From NCBI GenBank assembly GCA_937902315.1, contig CALGUG010000059.1, positions 186,001-250,000 on the forward strand: a stretch of 64,000 nucleotides of DNA, in the 5' to 3' direction. Position 1 is the first letter of the stretch, and each line of letters opens with the position of its first letter. Positions 24,547-33,284 of the stretch are shown here, piece by piece. The notes below the pieces were generated by a model that had not been told where the DNA came from, ran no database searches, and saw nothing but the letters and a program-made list of their open reading frames with translations. The stretch is from an uncultured Chloroflexales bacterium. Its GTDB lineage: Bacteria > Chloroflexota > Chloroflexia > Chloroflexales > Chloroflexaceae. The position numbers and the translations under genes were made by a program.

Positions 24547-25380
24547 TTAGCCCAGAGTCAATTGCATTTGCAGTTGGGTCAGCTCGTTGCGCACAAAACC
24601 GGCCCGTTCGAGCGCAGGGAAGGCCAGCTCTTCGGGCATAATCGCCGAGATGCCCCAGGTTTTGCCGGGGAAGAGCTGGAAGAGGCCCGCCAGCAGTTGG
24701 CTGGCCTGACCCTTGCGGCGCGCCTCAGGTTCGACGACCACGCTGCGGATGTCGATGCGTGGCTGGGAGGGGTCGCTGATCAGGGCGTAGGCTTGGCCGA
24801 GCCGATAAGCGCGCGCTGGCGGCGTGAACTGGGCCAAGGTTTCGCCCGAAAACTGCCAAGGCAGATCGCTGAGACCGTAACGAGTGACCATCTGGGCGAC
24901 CGTGCGGATATCGATCTCTTCGGGCAGAACGGCGGGCGCTTGGGCCTTGGGCTCTTGGGCGGTCAGGCCGACCAGCCGCCGCACGGTCTGGAAGCCGACG
25001 CGCTGATAGAGCCGTACCGCCGAAGTGTTCTGCTCGATCACTTCGAGTACAAAGTTGCGATCGTTGCGCTTGCGCGCCTCGCTGATCAGATGCTCCATCG
25101 CTTGGCGACCAATCCCCTGACCTCGACCTTCGGGCGCGATACCCATGGCTGCCAGACGCGAAGTCCAGCCGCGCCGCGCGATCAAAGCGATGCCGGTCGG
25201 CTGATCGTCGCTGAGAATCACTTGGCTTAAGCTGAGATCGACACCATCGAGACGAAACATACGGGCGAGCAGCTCGGGATTGAACTGCATGGGAACGAAG
25301 TAGCCAGTGAAGCCGCGATTCATACAGTCGGCGAGCTCGGCGAAGTTGTAGCTCAGGGCTGATCGAAAGCTGATACTCAT
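24547..25380 (-). CDS. GNAT family N-acetyltransferase (tandem GNAT)
   Basis: A 277-residue protein starting MSISFRSALSYNFAEL; ATG 25380 has AAGGAAA just upstream. The first GNAT domain carries the acetyl-CoA loop GIAPEGRGQGIGRQAMEHLI (about residues 87-106) and NTSAVRLYQRVGFQTVRRL. The second, shorter half has VVVEPEARRKGQASQLLAGL (about 215-234), another RRKGQA pyrophosphate loop. Tandem GNAT proteins acetylate small amines or antibiotics; the substrate here is unknown. The MFS gene lies just upstream on the same strand (13 nt before the alternative GTG), so the two are cotranscribed. Confidence 0.85.
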   Translation of the reverse strand: MSISFRSALSYNFAELADCMNRGFTGYFVPMQFNPELLARMFRLDGVDLSLSQVILSDDQPTGIALIARRGWTSRLAAMGIAPEGRGQGIGRQAMEHLISEARKRNDRNFVLEVIEQNTSAVRLYQRVGFQTVRRLVGLTAQEPKAQAPAVLPEEIDIRTVAQMVTRYGLSDLPWQFSGETLAQFTPPARAYRLGQAYALISDPSQPRIDIRSVVVEPEARRKGQASQLLAGLFQLFPGKTWGISAIMPEELAFPALERAGFVRNELTQLQMQLTLG

Positions 25381-25410
25381 GGTTTCCTTTTCACACACTA
25401 GAAGGTTTCA

Positions 25411-26595
25411 TCAGATAGCGGGCTTGTCGAGGCTGGGAAGATCTTGCTGACTCGAACGAGACCGCTTGTTCAGATAGATATCGAACAAGAGTATAGACGC
25501 GCCTATGGCCGTAGCTGTTGCACCGCTGAGAAAAAGCATCGAATATCCGAACTCGCGGTAGAGCCAACCGCCGGTCAGATTGGCGATCACACCCGAGAGG
25601 CCGAAGAAGACCGTGCCAAACAGGCTTTGGGCGGTGGCCTCTAGGCCGCGCGGCGCCATACGCTGTGCCTCAAAGACGCCAGCCGTCCAGAGGAAGCCGA
25701 AACAGAGGCCGTGCAAAAGCTGGCCCGCGATCGCCCATGCGGGCGAGGGTGCGAAGGCGTAGAGCACGCAACGTACAACCAAGGTAATGCCACCAGTGAC
25801 CAACATGGGGCGCGTGCCCAATTTGCGCAGCGCCAGCGGCGCCAGCGCCATAATCGGCAGCTCGGTTAGGCTGGTGATCGATACGGCTAGGCCGATCAAA
25901 CCGCCCGCCGCGCCCAGATCTTCCATATAGAGCGTGAAGAAGCTGTTGATCGACGACGAGGCGCAGCCGATCAAGAAGATTCCGCACAGGAAGACCCACC
26001 AGCGCCGATCTTGCAGCAGCTCTCTGGTGGCTTGGCGTAGATTGACTTGCACCAAGCTCGCGCCCGGCAGCAGACAGGCGATACAAGCTGTGATCAGACC
26101 GAGCACAACGTAGCTTGGGAAGATGACCCACAGACCCGACCGCTCCATCACCCAGCCAAAAATCAAAGTGCTGATGCCCCAGCCTACGCCGCCCCACAGG
26201 CGTTGGGCGCCGTAGCGCTCTTTGCGCTCGCCCAGCATGGTGAGCGTCGCGCTGTCGGCTAGCGGCGTGATTGGGGCCATAAAGACCGACTGAATACAGA
26301 CCAAGACAATGATGATCCCGAAGGTGGAGAACTGACCGATCAGCCATGTCGGCAGCAGAATACCGACGATCGCGAGTGGCAAGAGAATGCGATGGATGCG
26401 CAGGGCGTCGGCGATAAAGCCCCAGATTGGGGAGGCGACAAATTGAATAAAACCCGGCAGTGCGGCTAGTAGACCGATTTGGGCGAGGTCGAGCCCGATG
26501 TCGCGATAGTAGAGCGACAAGTAGGGAAAGGTAGCGCCTACGGCGAGGAACCACCAAAAGTAGAAGAGTTTTGGTGGTAAGAGCAGTCGTTGCAT
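25411..26595 (-). CDS. MFS transporter (PPP/MFS_1-like family)
   Basis: A 394-residue 12-TM major facilitator. The start FYFWWFLAVGATFPYLSLYYRDIGLDLAQIG is typical of the phenylpropionate permease/nucleoside-symporter-like group. The helix 2-3 loop carries the variant motif WGFIADALRIHR. A second such region (ALRKLGTRPMLVTGG) lies at mid-protein, and the C-terminus is basic. It is encoded just upstream of the acetyltransferase, an arrangement seen for efflux plus modification pairs. The transported compound cannot be deduced. Confidence 0.85.
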   Translation of the reverse strand: MQRLLLPPKLFYFWWFLAVGATFPYLSLYYRDIGLDLAQIGLLAALPGFIQFVASPIWGFIADALRIHRILLPLAIVGILLPTWLIGQFSTFGIIIVLVCIQSVFMAPITPLADSATLTMLGERKERYGAQRLWGGVGWGISTLIFGWVMERSGLWVIFPSYVVLGLITACIACLLPGASLVQVNLRQATRELLQDRRWWVFLCGIFLIGCASSSINSFFTLYMEDLGAAGGLIGLAVSITSLTELPIMALAPLALRKLGTRPMLVTGGITLVVRCVLYAFAPSPAWAIAGQLLHGLCFGFLWTAGVFEAQRMAPRGLEATAQSLFGTVFFGLSGVIANLTGGWLYREFGYSMLFLSGATATAIGASILLFDIYLNKRSRSSQQDLPSLDKPAI

Positions 26596-26704
26596 ACAGG
26601 TGTACGTTTCTCGTCGATGAGGGCCGATTACAGAAAGGGAGACATACTTGTATCACACAGCACCCGGCCTGTCAATCTGCTGATCTGGAAGCGTTTTATG
26701 CCAC

Positions 26705-26860
26705 CGCTGAGTTTATGTTTTGGCCTTTGACAGGGTGAAGCGTACTCGGTTTCTCGTTTTGGCCCGCGCAAGAAGGCGAATCACTGCTTCCGAGAGAAGA
26801 GCCAAGTTCGACCCTGCCGAAGGCCAAAAAAGCGATCTACCAGATTCGCGTTACTGCTAG
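26705..26860. repeat. Facing pair of CGAAGGCCAAA family arms
   Basis: TTTTGGCCTTTGACAGGGTGAAG (from 26718) and CCCTGCCGAAGGCCAAAA (26812-26829) are inverted versions of the family body. The rest of the 338-bp gap between the MFS and phosphatase genes holds nothing else recognisable. Confidence 0.55.
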
Positions 26861-26934
26861 AGTTGCCGCTGATCGGAAGCTCGCGTACAATGCCAGAAAA
26901 ATTACTAAGCAATCCAATCAACTGAGGAGCGTGT

Positions 26935-27579
26935 ATGGCAAGAATCTATCTTGTACGTCATGGCGAAAATCCGGCCAATATTCAGCATCTCTTTTCGAGC
27001 CGCCACGTCGATTTCTCGCTGACCCCCAAAGGCGTCTTGCAAGCTGAGTGTACTGCCACCTATTTCAGCAATCTGGGCTTGCCGATCGATGGAGTCTATG
27101 CTTCGCCGCTCAAGCGCGCACGCGAAACGGCCGAGGTGATCGCTAAGGCTCTAAGCAAATCGGTAACGATCATCGATGGCTTTCGTGAGGTTGATGTTGG
27201 TTTGCTCGAATTTGAAGAGGGCACCCGCGAGCGCTGGGACTATCACGATTCGATCTTTCGCGATTGGTTCGCGGGCAAACGCGAGAGCCGCTTCCCAGAG
27301 GGCGATGATCACTTCACGCTCACTCGGCGTATGCACGATAGCCTGCGCCAAGTGATCAGCGAGCATCCCACCGGGCGCAGCATTGTGGCCTCGCACGGCG
27401 GCATCTTCTACGCCACCATTCAAACCATCTGCCCCGATGTCGATATGGAGAAGATTTTGACTCAGTGGGTGCGGAACTGTTCGATCACCGAGCTAGAGTT
27501 AGAACTTGTTGACGGTCAAGTGCGTGGAGAGTTGATCCGCTGGGGCGATGCGTCGCATCTTACTGAAGATCTACTATAA
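26935..27579 (+). CDS. Histidine phosphatase family protein
   Basis: A 214-residue phosphoglycerate mutase-like phosphatase. The catalytic motif is LVRHGENPAN at residues ~6-15, a second active-site Arg lies in YASPLKRARETAEVI (~57-71), the acid in FREVDVGLLEFEEG, and the second His in SIVASHGGIFYATI (~147-160). It hydrolyses a phosphomonoester through a phosphohistidine intermediate. The family is too broad to fix a substrate (alpha-ribazole phosphate, sugar phosphate and others). It is monocistronic, with a convergent gene beyond. Confidence 0.88.
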   Translation: MARIYLVRHGENPANIQHLFSSRHVDFSLTPKGVLQAECTATYFSNLGLPIDGVYASPLKRARETAEVIAKALSKSVTIIDGFREVDVGLLEFEEGTRERWDYHDSIFRDWFAGKRESRFPEGDDHFTLTRRMHDSLRQVISEHPTGRSIVASHGGIFYATIQTICPDVDMEKILTQWVRNCSITELELELVDGQVRGELIRWGDASHLTEDLL

Positions 27580-27659
27580 GCAGCCAGAGGAATGGTGATG
27601 GCCGCCGCGTGCTCGTTTGAGACGCGGGCCATCGACCATCTGAGGCGAAGCAGCGACCG

Positions 27660-28037
27660 CTACCAGAGCGGCAGCACTTTTTTAATTGCTGGCTGATCGA
27701 TCGTCCAGAGCCAGCTCCCATCGCATTGGCGGCGCGCGATCTCGGCAGTGACGGTGCCGTCGGCGAAGCGCGATGAGGTGAGGGCCAGGTCTCCGTGGCG
27801 CAGAGCTGGTTGCAGCATGCCGCCCACAAAACGGCGATGCTGTGCAAGCAGTTGTGCATAGAAACCGCGAATCGCGTCGCGTCCAACGATCGGTCGACCG
27901 TTCTGGTCGTTCACGATCGCATCGTCTTCATACAGCGCGACGATTCCCTCAACATCACCTTCGTTTGCTCGCGCGATAAAAAAGCGTATTAGATCTTCGG
28001 GATTCCGAGCTTGTTCTCGCATACGCTCTAACATCAT
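27660..28037 (-). CDS. NTF2-like (SnoaL/DUF4440) family protein
   Basis: A 125-residue protein of the NTF2-like cone fold: DLIRFFIARANEGDVEGIVALYEDDAIV at the start, GRDAIRGFYAQLLAQ in the middle, and C-terminal strands with ARRQCDGSWLWTIDQP. These are typical of ketosteroid isomerase/SnoaL-like or DUF4440 proteins, which bind small molecules or act as hydrolases or isomerases. It converges on the histidine phosphatase gene. No function is assigned. ATG 28019 is an alternative start. Confidence 0.8.
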   Translation of the reverse strand: MMLERMREQARNPEDLIRFFIARANEGDVEGIVALYEDDAIVNDQNGRPIVGRDAIRGFYAQLLAQHRRFVGGMLQPALRHGDLALTSSRFADGTVTAEIARRQCDGSWLWTIDQPAIKKVLPLW

Positions 28038-28271
28038 CCACCTCTGTCTCTGAATACCCCTTGGTGTTCGTTACTCTCACCGTGTCAGGTAGAACAAGTG
28101 TACAATAAGCTTGTGTCAGGGAGCGTCACAAATCCACTTTTTTGACGACTTTTTAAGCAAATCTTCCGTCTCTAGGCCGAGCTTATTCCCGCCCTAAGAA
28201 CGATGTTGTGGCGAATTCATAGGCTTCGTTCATCTGGCGGAGAGGCGGCTAGCCCCCATTCGGCTTCTGGC

Positions 28272-28288
28272 GCGTCCGCCTCCGGCTA
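28272..28288 (-). repeat. Dispersed repeat core, copy 6 (minus, variant)
   Basis: GCGTCCGCCTCCGGCTA differs from the core by one base. Reading the other strand it continues CCAGAAGCCGAATGG..GCTAGCCGCC, matching the long tail of copies 2, 7 and 12. It faces copy 7 across the T-box/proS unit. Confidence 0.8.
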
Positions 28289-28390
28289 TCAACGTCCTTT
28301 CCAACAAAAAAGGCGTGTCTGCGCTCCTTCCCGAGGCGCATTGACACACCCAAAACGCTATGGTATTCTTTTTTCCAATTAAGCAACGAT

Positions 28391-28665
28391 AAACGTTGAC
28401 GAGGAATAGTAGGCATTGTTTGGTCTCTTCAGCGAGCCGGGTTTGGTGGAAGCCGGTGAGACCGATGGTGTTGAACCCGCCTCTGAGTTGCTTGTCGCAA
28501 AGCGATACGCATAAGGCAAGCCGGTACCCGTCCTCCGTTACCAGGGCGCGACACACGCAGCCGTTTGGCTGTGCCTGTCGGTTGAGTGGGGAATAGCATC
28601 TATTCCCAAGCAAGGTGGTACCGCGCGCCATTTGGCCCGCCCTCGCAGTGAGGGTGGGTTTTTTT
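28391..28665 (+). promoter_or_regulatory. T-box riboswitch (tRNA-Pro) upstream of proS
   Basis: The leader holds a canonical T-box sequence AAGGTGGTACCGCG (28612-28625). The TGGT in it can pair with the ACCA end of uncharged tRNA. Upstream are an AGTA motif (28408-28411), a stem I with a GAACCCGCC loop containing candidate Pro specifiers CCC or CCG (28476-28479), and further helices. Downstream is a terminator. Uncharged tRNA-Pro should stabilise the antiterminator and switch on proS. Confidence 0.92.
28636..28665 (+). terminator. T-box regulated terminator
   Basis: CCCGCCCTC pairs with GAGGGTGGG (one G-T pair) and is followed by seven T residues. Its left arm would be sequestered by the antiterminator. 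Confidence 0.9.
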
Positions 28666-28690
28666 GTTAGAGCTAGCTTTGGAGAATAGT

Positions 28691-30388
28691 ATGCGCCAAT
28701 CGAATCTCTTTGGACGAACCTTACGCGACACACCCAGCGAGGCCGAAGTTGTCAGCCATCAGCTGCTCTTACGGGCTGGGTTTATTCGTCAATTGATGGG
28801 TGGAAGCTATAGCCTGCTGCCGCTTGGCTTGCGGGTAGCCAAAAAGATCGAAGCGATTATTCGCGAAGAGATGGACGCTATCGGCGGCCAAGAACTCTTG
28901 TTGCCCGTGGTTCAGCCGGGCGAGCTCTGGCGCGAGAGCGGGCGTTTCGATCTGTACGGCGATGATCTGGCCCGCCTGAGCGATCGCAACGGGCGCGATC
29001 TGGTGATCGCTCCCACCCACGAAGAGGCCATCACCGATACAGCGCGGCGCGAACTGCGCTCCTATCGCCAAGTGCCGCTGCTGCTCTATCAAATTCAGGT
29101 CAAGTTCCGCGACGAGCCGCGTCCGCGCGCGGGCCTGCTGCGGGTGCGCGAGTTCACCATGAAAGATGCCTACAGCTTCGATCGCGACGAAGCTGGCCTC
29201 GAACAGACCTTCCGCCGCGTCGAAGCGGCCTACAGGCGGATCTATCAGCGCTGTGGCCTCGATGCCATCGCGGTCGAAGCATCGTCGGGCATGATCGGCG
29301 GCAGCGATACCCTCGAATTCCAAGTGCTCTCTTCGGCGGGCGAAGATAGCTTGATCATCTGCGAGAGCTGTGGCTACATCGCCAACCGCGAGGTCGCTCG
29401 CTTTGCCAAAGAGCGCAGCGAGGCCAGCGATACCCCGCCGATCAGCGAGGTGCTGACGCCCGAGTGCAAGACGATCGAGCAGCTCGCCAACTTCTTGAAT
29501 ATCGAAACCAAACAGACGGCCAAGGCGGTCTTCTTCTTCGCGCCCGAGCGCGGCCTGATCTTCGCTGTTGTGCGCGGCGATCACGAAGTCAACGAGGCCA
29601 AGCTGGCGGCCTTGGCCGGCGTCTCGAGCATGCGCGTCGCCACCGCCGAAGAGATCGAAGCGGTCGGCGCTGTGCCGGGCTATGCCTCGCCGATCGGTGT
29701 GCAAGGTGCCTTTGTGGTCGCCGACGAGGCCGTGGTGAACGCCGCTGGTTTGGTGGCGGGCGCCAACAAAGCGGGCTACCACCTGCTGAACGTACTGTAC
29801 GGGCGCGATTGGCAGGCCGATCTGGTCGGCGATATCACCTTGGCGCGGGCCGGGGATCGCTGTCAGCAGTGCGGCGGCGCTCTGGACGAAAAGCGCGCCA
29901 TCGAAGTCGGCCATATCTTCAAGCTCGGCACGCGCTACTCTGCTGCAATGAACGCCACCTATCAGGATGAGCAGGGCAAAGAGCAGCCCTTGCAGATGGG
30001 CTGTTACGGCATTGGGGTCGGCCGCTTGATGGCGACTGTGGTCGAATGCAAGCACGACGAGCGCGGCTTGATCTGGCCCGAGGCGATCGCTCCCTTCCAG
30101 GTTCATCTTGTGCGCCTTGGCAATGGCGACGATATCAACGCTGTCGCCGATCAGCTCTATGCCGATCTGCGCGCCGCTGGTATCGATGTGCTCTACGACG
30201 ACCGCGATGAGGCTGCGGGCGTCAAGTTCAACGACGCCGATCTGATCGGCATTCCGTGGCGGGTGGTGGTCAGCGCTCGCAACCTCAAGGCCGGTCAGGT
30301 CGAGCTCAAGCGGCGCGATTCGGAAGAGAAGCAGTTTATCGCGCTCGAGTCGCTTATTTCCCATCTGAAAGCTGTTCAAAGCGCTTAA
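28691..30388 (+). CDS. proS: Prolyl-tRNA synthetase
   Basis: A 565-residue bacterial-type ProRS that charges tRNA-Pro in the cytoplasm. It begins MRQSNLFGRTLRDTPSEAE; ATG 28691 has GGAGAA just upstream. Class II motif 1 is in GLRVAKKIEAIIREEMDAIG, motif 2 in QIQVKFRDEPRPRAGLLRVR (about residue 140), and motif 3 in MGCYGIGVGRLMAT (about 438). Between motifs 2 and 3 is the editing (INS) domain with TAKAVFFFAPERGLIFAVVR and GDHEVNEAKL. The C-terminal anticodon domain is present (FQVHLVRLGNGDDINAVAD). Expression is controlled by the T-box leader. Confidence 0.96.
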   Translation: MRQSNLFGRTLRDTPSEAEVVSHQLLLRAGFIRQLMGGSYSLLPLGLRVAKKIEAIIREEMDAIGGQELLLPVVQPGELWRESGRFDLYGDDLARLSDRNGRDLVIAPTHEEAITDTARRELRSYRQVPLLLYQIQVKFRDEPRPRAGLLRVREFTMKDAYSFDRDEAGLEQTFRRVEAAYRRIYQRCGLDAIAVEASSGMIGGSDTLEFQVLSSAGEDSLIICESCGYIANREVARFAKERSEASDTPPISEVLTPECKTIEQLANFLNIETKQTAKAVFFFAPERGLIFAVVRGDHEVNEAKLAALAGVSSMRVATAEEIEAVGAVPGYASPIGVQGAFVVADEAVVNAAGLVAGANKAGYHLLNVLYGRDWQADLVGDITLARAGDRCQQCGGALDEKRAIEVGHIFKLGTRYSAAMNATYQDEQGKEQPLQMGCYGIGVGRLMATVVECKHDERGLIWPEAIAPFQVHLVRLGNGDDINAVADQLYADLRAAGIDVLYDDRDEAAGVKFNDADLIGIPWRVVVSARNLKAGQVELKRRDSEEKQFIALESLISHLKAVQSA

Positions 30389-30416
30389 TCATTTGCGGCG
30401 GCGATGGGCGGCGTTT

Positions 30417-30446
30417 GACCTGCTTGGTGTGCGCACCAAGCAGGTC
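30417..30446 (+). terminator. Perfect hairpin after proS
   Basis: GACCTGCTTGGTG pairs perfectly with CACCAAGCAGGTC over a 4-nt loop, about 30 nt after the proS stop. No T run follows. Confidence 0.55.
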
Positions 30447-30494
30447 GCAGCGCAAGCTGCGAGATGCCGCTCGCATGGATGGGCGGGATGATGG

Positions 30495-30555
30495 TAGCCG
30501 TAGGCGGACGCGCTAAGGATCGAATGGGAGTTAGCTGCCTCTCCGCCAGTATGAG
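30495..30555 (+). repeat. Dispersed repeat, copy 7 (plus), with long tail
   Basis: Core TAGCCGTAGGCGGACGC (30495-30511), then GCTAAGGATCGAATGGGAG and TAGCTGCC..CCGCCAG, matching copies 2, 10 and 12. Confidence 0.85.
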
Positions 30556-30649
30556 GTCGTTTAACGGGCCCTGCAAGCCTGCAAAGCTGGGCCAAAAACG
30601 CGCTATACTCGCAGCGTGCATTCACCATCTCAGCGAGGAGATACTTTCC

Positions 30650-31468
30650 ATGGCAGAACAGAAATTAGCCGGCAAGGTCGCTTTGGTAACGGGCGCAGCT
30701 CGTGGTTTGGGTCGTGCCTATGCACTTCGTTTAGCAAGTTTGGGAGCCGATGTTGTCATCAACGACATCAACATTTATGCAGCCCGCGAATACAACGAGC
30801 CGTTGACCAGCGATGCCCAAACAGTGGGCGAAGAGATCCGCGCGATGGGCCGCCGTTCGCTCGATATCGTAGCCGATGTCACCGATCCGCAGGCCTGCAA
30901 AGATATGGTCGCTCAGATCGTCGAGGAGCTAGGTAGGATCGATATTCTGGTCACTAATGCTGGTGGTCAGCTCGCTCCCAACGAGCGCAGCTATGCCGCG
31001 ACCATGCCGCCCGAAGACTTCAAGTGGATTATGGATATTAATCTGGTCGGCACGGTGAACTGTTGCCAAGCGGTCGCGCCCTATATGAAAGAGCAGCGCA
31101 GCGGCAAGATCGTTACGGTTGGTTCTCAGGCTGGTTTGCGCGCTGGCGGCGATAGCAATGGCTTTTTCGCTCACTATGGCGTAGCCAAGGCGGCGATTCA
31201 CCAGTACACCCGCCACTTGGCCGCCGAAATGGGCCCTTACGGTGTTAACGTCAACTGTATTGCGCCCGGTTTGATTCTCTCTTCTCGTGCTATCGCTGGT
31301 GGACGCAATAGCGACGAAAGCCGCGCCCGCGCCGAGCCGAATATCGCGCTGCGACGTATGGGCTGGCCCGAGGATTGTGCTAAGGTGGTGGAATTTCTTG
31401 TGACCGATCTCTCAGACTACGTTACTGGTCAAGTGATCGTGATCGATGGCGGTATCAATATGTTCTGA
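30650..31468 (+). CDS. SDR family oxidoreductase
   Basis: A 272-residue short-chain dehydrogenase/reductase. ATG 30650 has GAGGAG 9 nt upstream and gives the usual MAEQKLAGKVALVTGAARGLGR start; the open frame extends upstream through repeat DNA and should not be used. The cofactor motif is TGAARGLG (about residues 14-21), with VTNAGG near 99, the catalytic Ser in VTVGSQAG near 152, and YGVAKAAIHQY with the Tyr and Lys near 172. The ending TGQVIVIDGGINMF is typical. An insertion after the first helix (YAAREYNEPLTSDAQTVGEE) resembles enzymes acting on long-chain or acyl substrates. Substrate unknown. Confidence 0.88.
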   Translation: MAEQKLAGKVALVTGAARGLGRAYALRLASLGADVVINDINIYAAREYNEPLTSDAQTVGEEIRAMGRRSLDIVADVTDPQACKDMVAQIVEELGRIDILVTNAGGQLAPNERSYAATMPPEDFKWIMDINLVGTVNCCQAVAPYMKEQRSGKIVTVGSQAGLRAGGDSNGFFAHYGVAKAAIHQYTRHLAAEMGPYGVNVNCIAPGLILSSRAIAGGRNSDESRARAEPNIALRRMGWPEDCAKVVEFLVTDLSDYVTGQVIVIDGGINMF

Positions 31469-31481
31469 TAATGGCCGGAAA

Positions 31482-31519
31482 CGCACAGATGACACCTGTG
31501 ATGGTGTCATCTGTGTGCG
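31482..31519 (+). terminator. Hairpin after the SDR gene
   Basis: CACAGATGACACC pairs with GGTGTCATCTGTG (13 bp, loop TGTGAT) just after the SDR stop. It is followed by GGCGTTTGTT, a weak T tract. Confidence 0.65.
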
Positions 31520-31644
31520 GGCGTTTGTTCGGTTGTCATGGCGCTGACTCGTTTCAATCGTACGAACACCATATCAGCCTACGTCTCGCAGCCGACCGGG
31601 CGAATCAAACGCTCCCCTTATGAGATTAAGTTATCGATTGAGGA

Positions 31645-31869
31645 TTATCGATAGCGCGTTCGGATTCGCCCGCGTGTGAGGTCATAAGGAGAGAGTTCAA
31701 CTAACACTCGGTCGCCCTTGAGGATACGGATATAGTGCATACGCATTTTACCCGAGATGTGGGCTAAGACCTCATGACCGTTGTCCAACTGTACTTTGAA
31801 CATTGCATTGGGAAGTGGATCGATTACGGTGCCTTCAAGTTCGATAGCGCCGTCTTTCGGCTTGGGCAT
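31645..31869 (-). CDS. infA: Translation initiation factor IF-1
   Basis: A 74-residue OB-fold protein that binds the ribosomal A site during initiation. ATG 31869 is chosen over the longer frame because GAGGTGA lies just upstream and homologs start here (MPKPKDGAIELEGTVIDPLP). The rest matches IF-1 throughout: NAMFKVQLDNGHEVLAHISG, KMRMHYIRILKGDRVLVELS and PYDLTRGRIRTRYR. It is monocistronic here, away from the usual ribosomal protein operon. Confidence 0.96.
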   Translation of the reverse strand: MPKPKDGAIELEGTVIDPLPNAMFKVQLDNGHEVLAHISGKMRMHYIRILKGDRVLVELSPYDLTRGRIRTRYR

Positions 31870-32054
31870 ATTCACCTCGTTTGTTTCAAAAAATCTACGA
31901 TTTACTACGTGTGTAGCGACACCCATTTTACACTATTTTTTCTATCAGTTTGTAGCTGATAGTGTCGTGTACATGAGCTCTACACACCTAGAAACTATAC
32001 CATGTCAGACTGCTGATGACAAGCGACCTAAAACCGATCTGAGAAGTCGAATAG

Positions 32055-32579
32055 TTAGTTTTGCTGATCTGCTGCTTCATTCTTGCTCTGATCAAGGCCG
32101 CAGGCGGCTCGTAATTCCGTTTCGACATACCTGATATAGTTTTTATCGCGCGACATCAGTCGATCGGCGCTGCCATCTTGGTCGGTGATTCGCATAATAT
32201 AGCTGCTAGGGATCGCAAAGAAGAGGCTGAAGATCAGCAAGACCGTGATGGCGAGCGTTACAACAGCCCCTATGAGCCATTGGGTGCCTAACAAAACAGC
32301 AAGTACTGTTCCAATCGTGAGCAGGGTCAATAGAAAACGCCGGTTATTGGTGACCTCTCGCACTTCGATGGCTCGAATATCGCTCAGCTTATACAGTTTG
32401 TTGTTAACTTGCGCATGCACATCGCCGATCTTTATCCCTCGTAGCTCAACATGAACCACATCGTCGGGGAAACGCGGCCACTCAACTTTCGGTTTATGCT
32501 CTATCTCTGTGTCTTCAGCATCAGTCTGCGCTAACTGCTCTTCAGCCGGCTTAGGCTCTGTTTGAGTTGATGCGATCAT
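32055..32579 (-). CDS. DUF6232-like membrane protein, copy 1
   Basis: A 174-residue protein with a polar N-terminus (TEPKPAEEQLAQTDAEDTE), a PH-like strand pair (VHVELRGIKIGDVHAQVNNK and LYKLSDIRAIEVREVTNNRR), two transmembrane helices (LLTIGTVLAVLLGTQWLIGA and VTLAITVLLIFSLFF), and a cytosolic tail ending in MSRDKNYIRYVETELRAA. The layout matches the DUF6232 family as I know it, which has no assigned function. A paralog lies 700 bp upstream on the same strand (33285-33863). The two share the xLSDIR.V.YR pattern and the MS.D.NYI tail. Confidence 0.75.
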   Translation of the reverse strand: MIASTQTEPKPAEEQLAQTDAEDTEIEHKPKVEWPRFPDDVVHVELRGIKIGDVHAQVNNKLYKLSDIRAIEVREVTNNRRFLLTLLTIGTVLAVLLGTQWLIGAVVTLAITVLLIFSLFFAIPSSYIMRITDQDGSADRLMSRDKNYIRYVETELRAACGLDQSKNEAADQQN

Positions 32580-32850
32580 ACCTAGACTCCTTTCAGATCT
32601 AGCCTAACTTCTAGAGATAAGAAGTATGTGATGGCCGTCTTAACAAGCTTCGTTAGCAAGATCCATGCTCTGAAAGGTGAAGCTTTTCTCACCAGCGCGC
32701 CGATAAGATGAATGAGGGACAGGGATACGACAAACGCTGAGATTACTTTTTATACATGTAAGGTAGCCCGCTATGAACTTTAGAACAGTTTCGCGGCTTT
32801 AGCCGATCGCGCTCTCCTTCGGTCGTATACAAAGCCCAGTTGATCAGCTT

Positions 32851-32965
32851 ATACCAAATTCGTTTTAAAGATTTGTATTCATTTAACGCAGAAAAGCAAA
32901 ACTGGGGAGAGCTACGTTCCACTCTGCCGAAGGCCAAATAGAAAGTAATCAATCGAATTTGGTAT
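32851..32965 (+). mobile_element. MITE-like element with perfect 12-bp inverted ends
   Basis: ATACCAAATTCG (32851-32862) and CGAATTTGGTAT (32954-32965) are exact inverted repeats bounding 115 bp. The interior carries the family body ACTCTGCCGAAGGCCAAATA. This is the best preserved of about seven copies in the window. No unambiguous target duplication is visible. Confidence 0.7.
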
Positions 32966-33074
32966 GACATAGGCTGTTCGTTCTTTTAGGCAATACACCT
33001 TCAGCCAAGTGCCATGCTGCGCGATAGCTTAACATTCCACACTTGTTTCTCCATGTTTCATTAAACGGGGGAAG

Positions 33075-33170
33075 GTGTTGAAATTTTGTGCTTTCATACA
33101 ACAAACATAGTCGAGCTTTGCTTTGCCGAAGGCCAAAACACAAAGCGATCAGCCGGATTTGGTGTGACAC
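33075..33170 (+). repeat. CGAAGGCCAAA family copy
   Basis: GCTTTGCCGAAGGCCAAAA followed by CGATCAGCCGGATTTGGTGTGA matches the right half of the element at 32851-32965. Confidence 0.6.
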
Positions 33171-33284
33171 AATGCCAAAAGCGCGCTTACGGAACGTGGG
33201 CCTCATTTGCACAACAAAGAGCGAGACTTCAGATCTCTGAAATCTCGCTCTTGCTGATTGAAATGCGCTCGAATGGAGCGCTGC

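Larger units (their letters stand above)
32580..33284. other. Repeat-bearing gap between the two DUF6232-like genes
   Basis: About 700 bp hold two copies of the CGAAGGCCAAA family (32851-32965 and ~33075-33170) and otherwise nothing coding. 33218-33252 contains a GAGCGAGACTTCAGA/TCTGAAATCTCGCTC hairpin that could end transcription of the upstream paralog. Confidence 0.5.

Noticed and set aside
28769..30379. 536-codon frame antisense to proS
   Set aside because: proS is certain on the plus strand; the antisense frame is a product of GC-skewed codon positions and matches no family.
30464..30649. N-terminal extension of the SDR frame
   Set aside because: It is translated repeat DNA (core copy 7); the GAGGAG and conserved MAEQKLAGKVALVTG start are at 30650.
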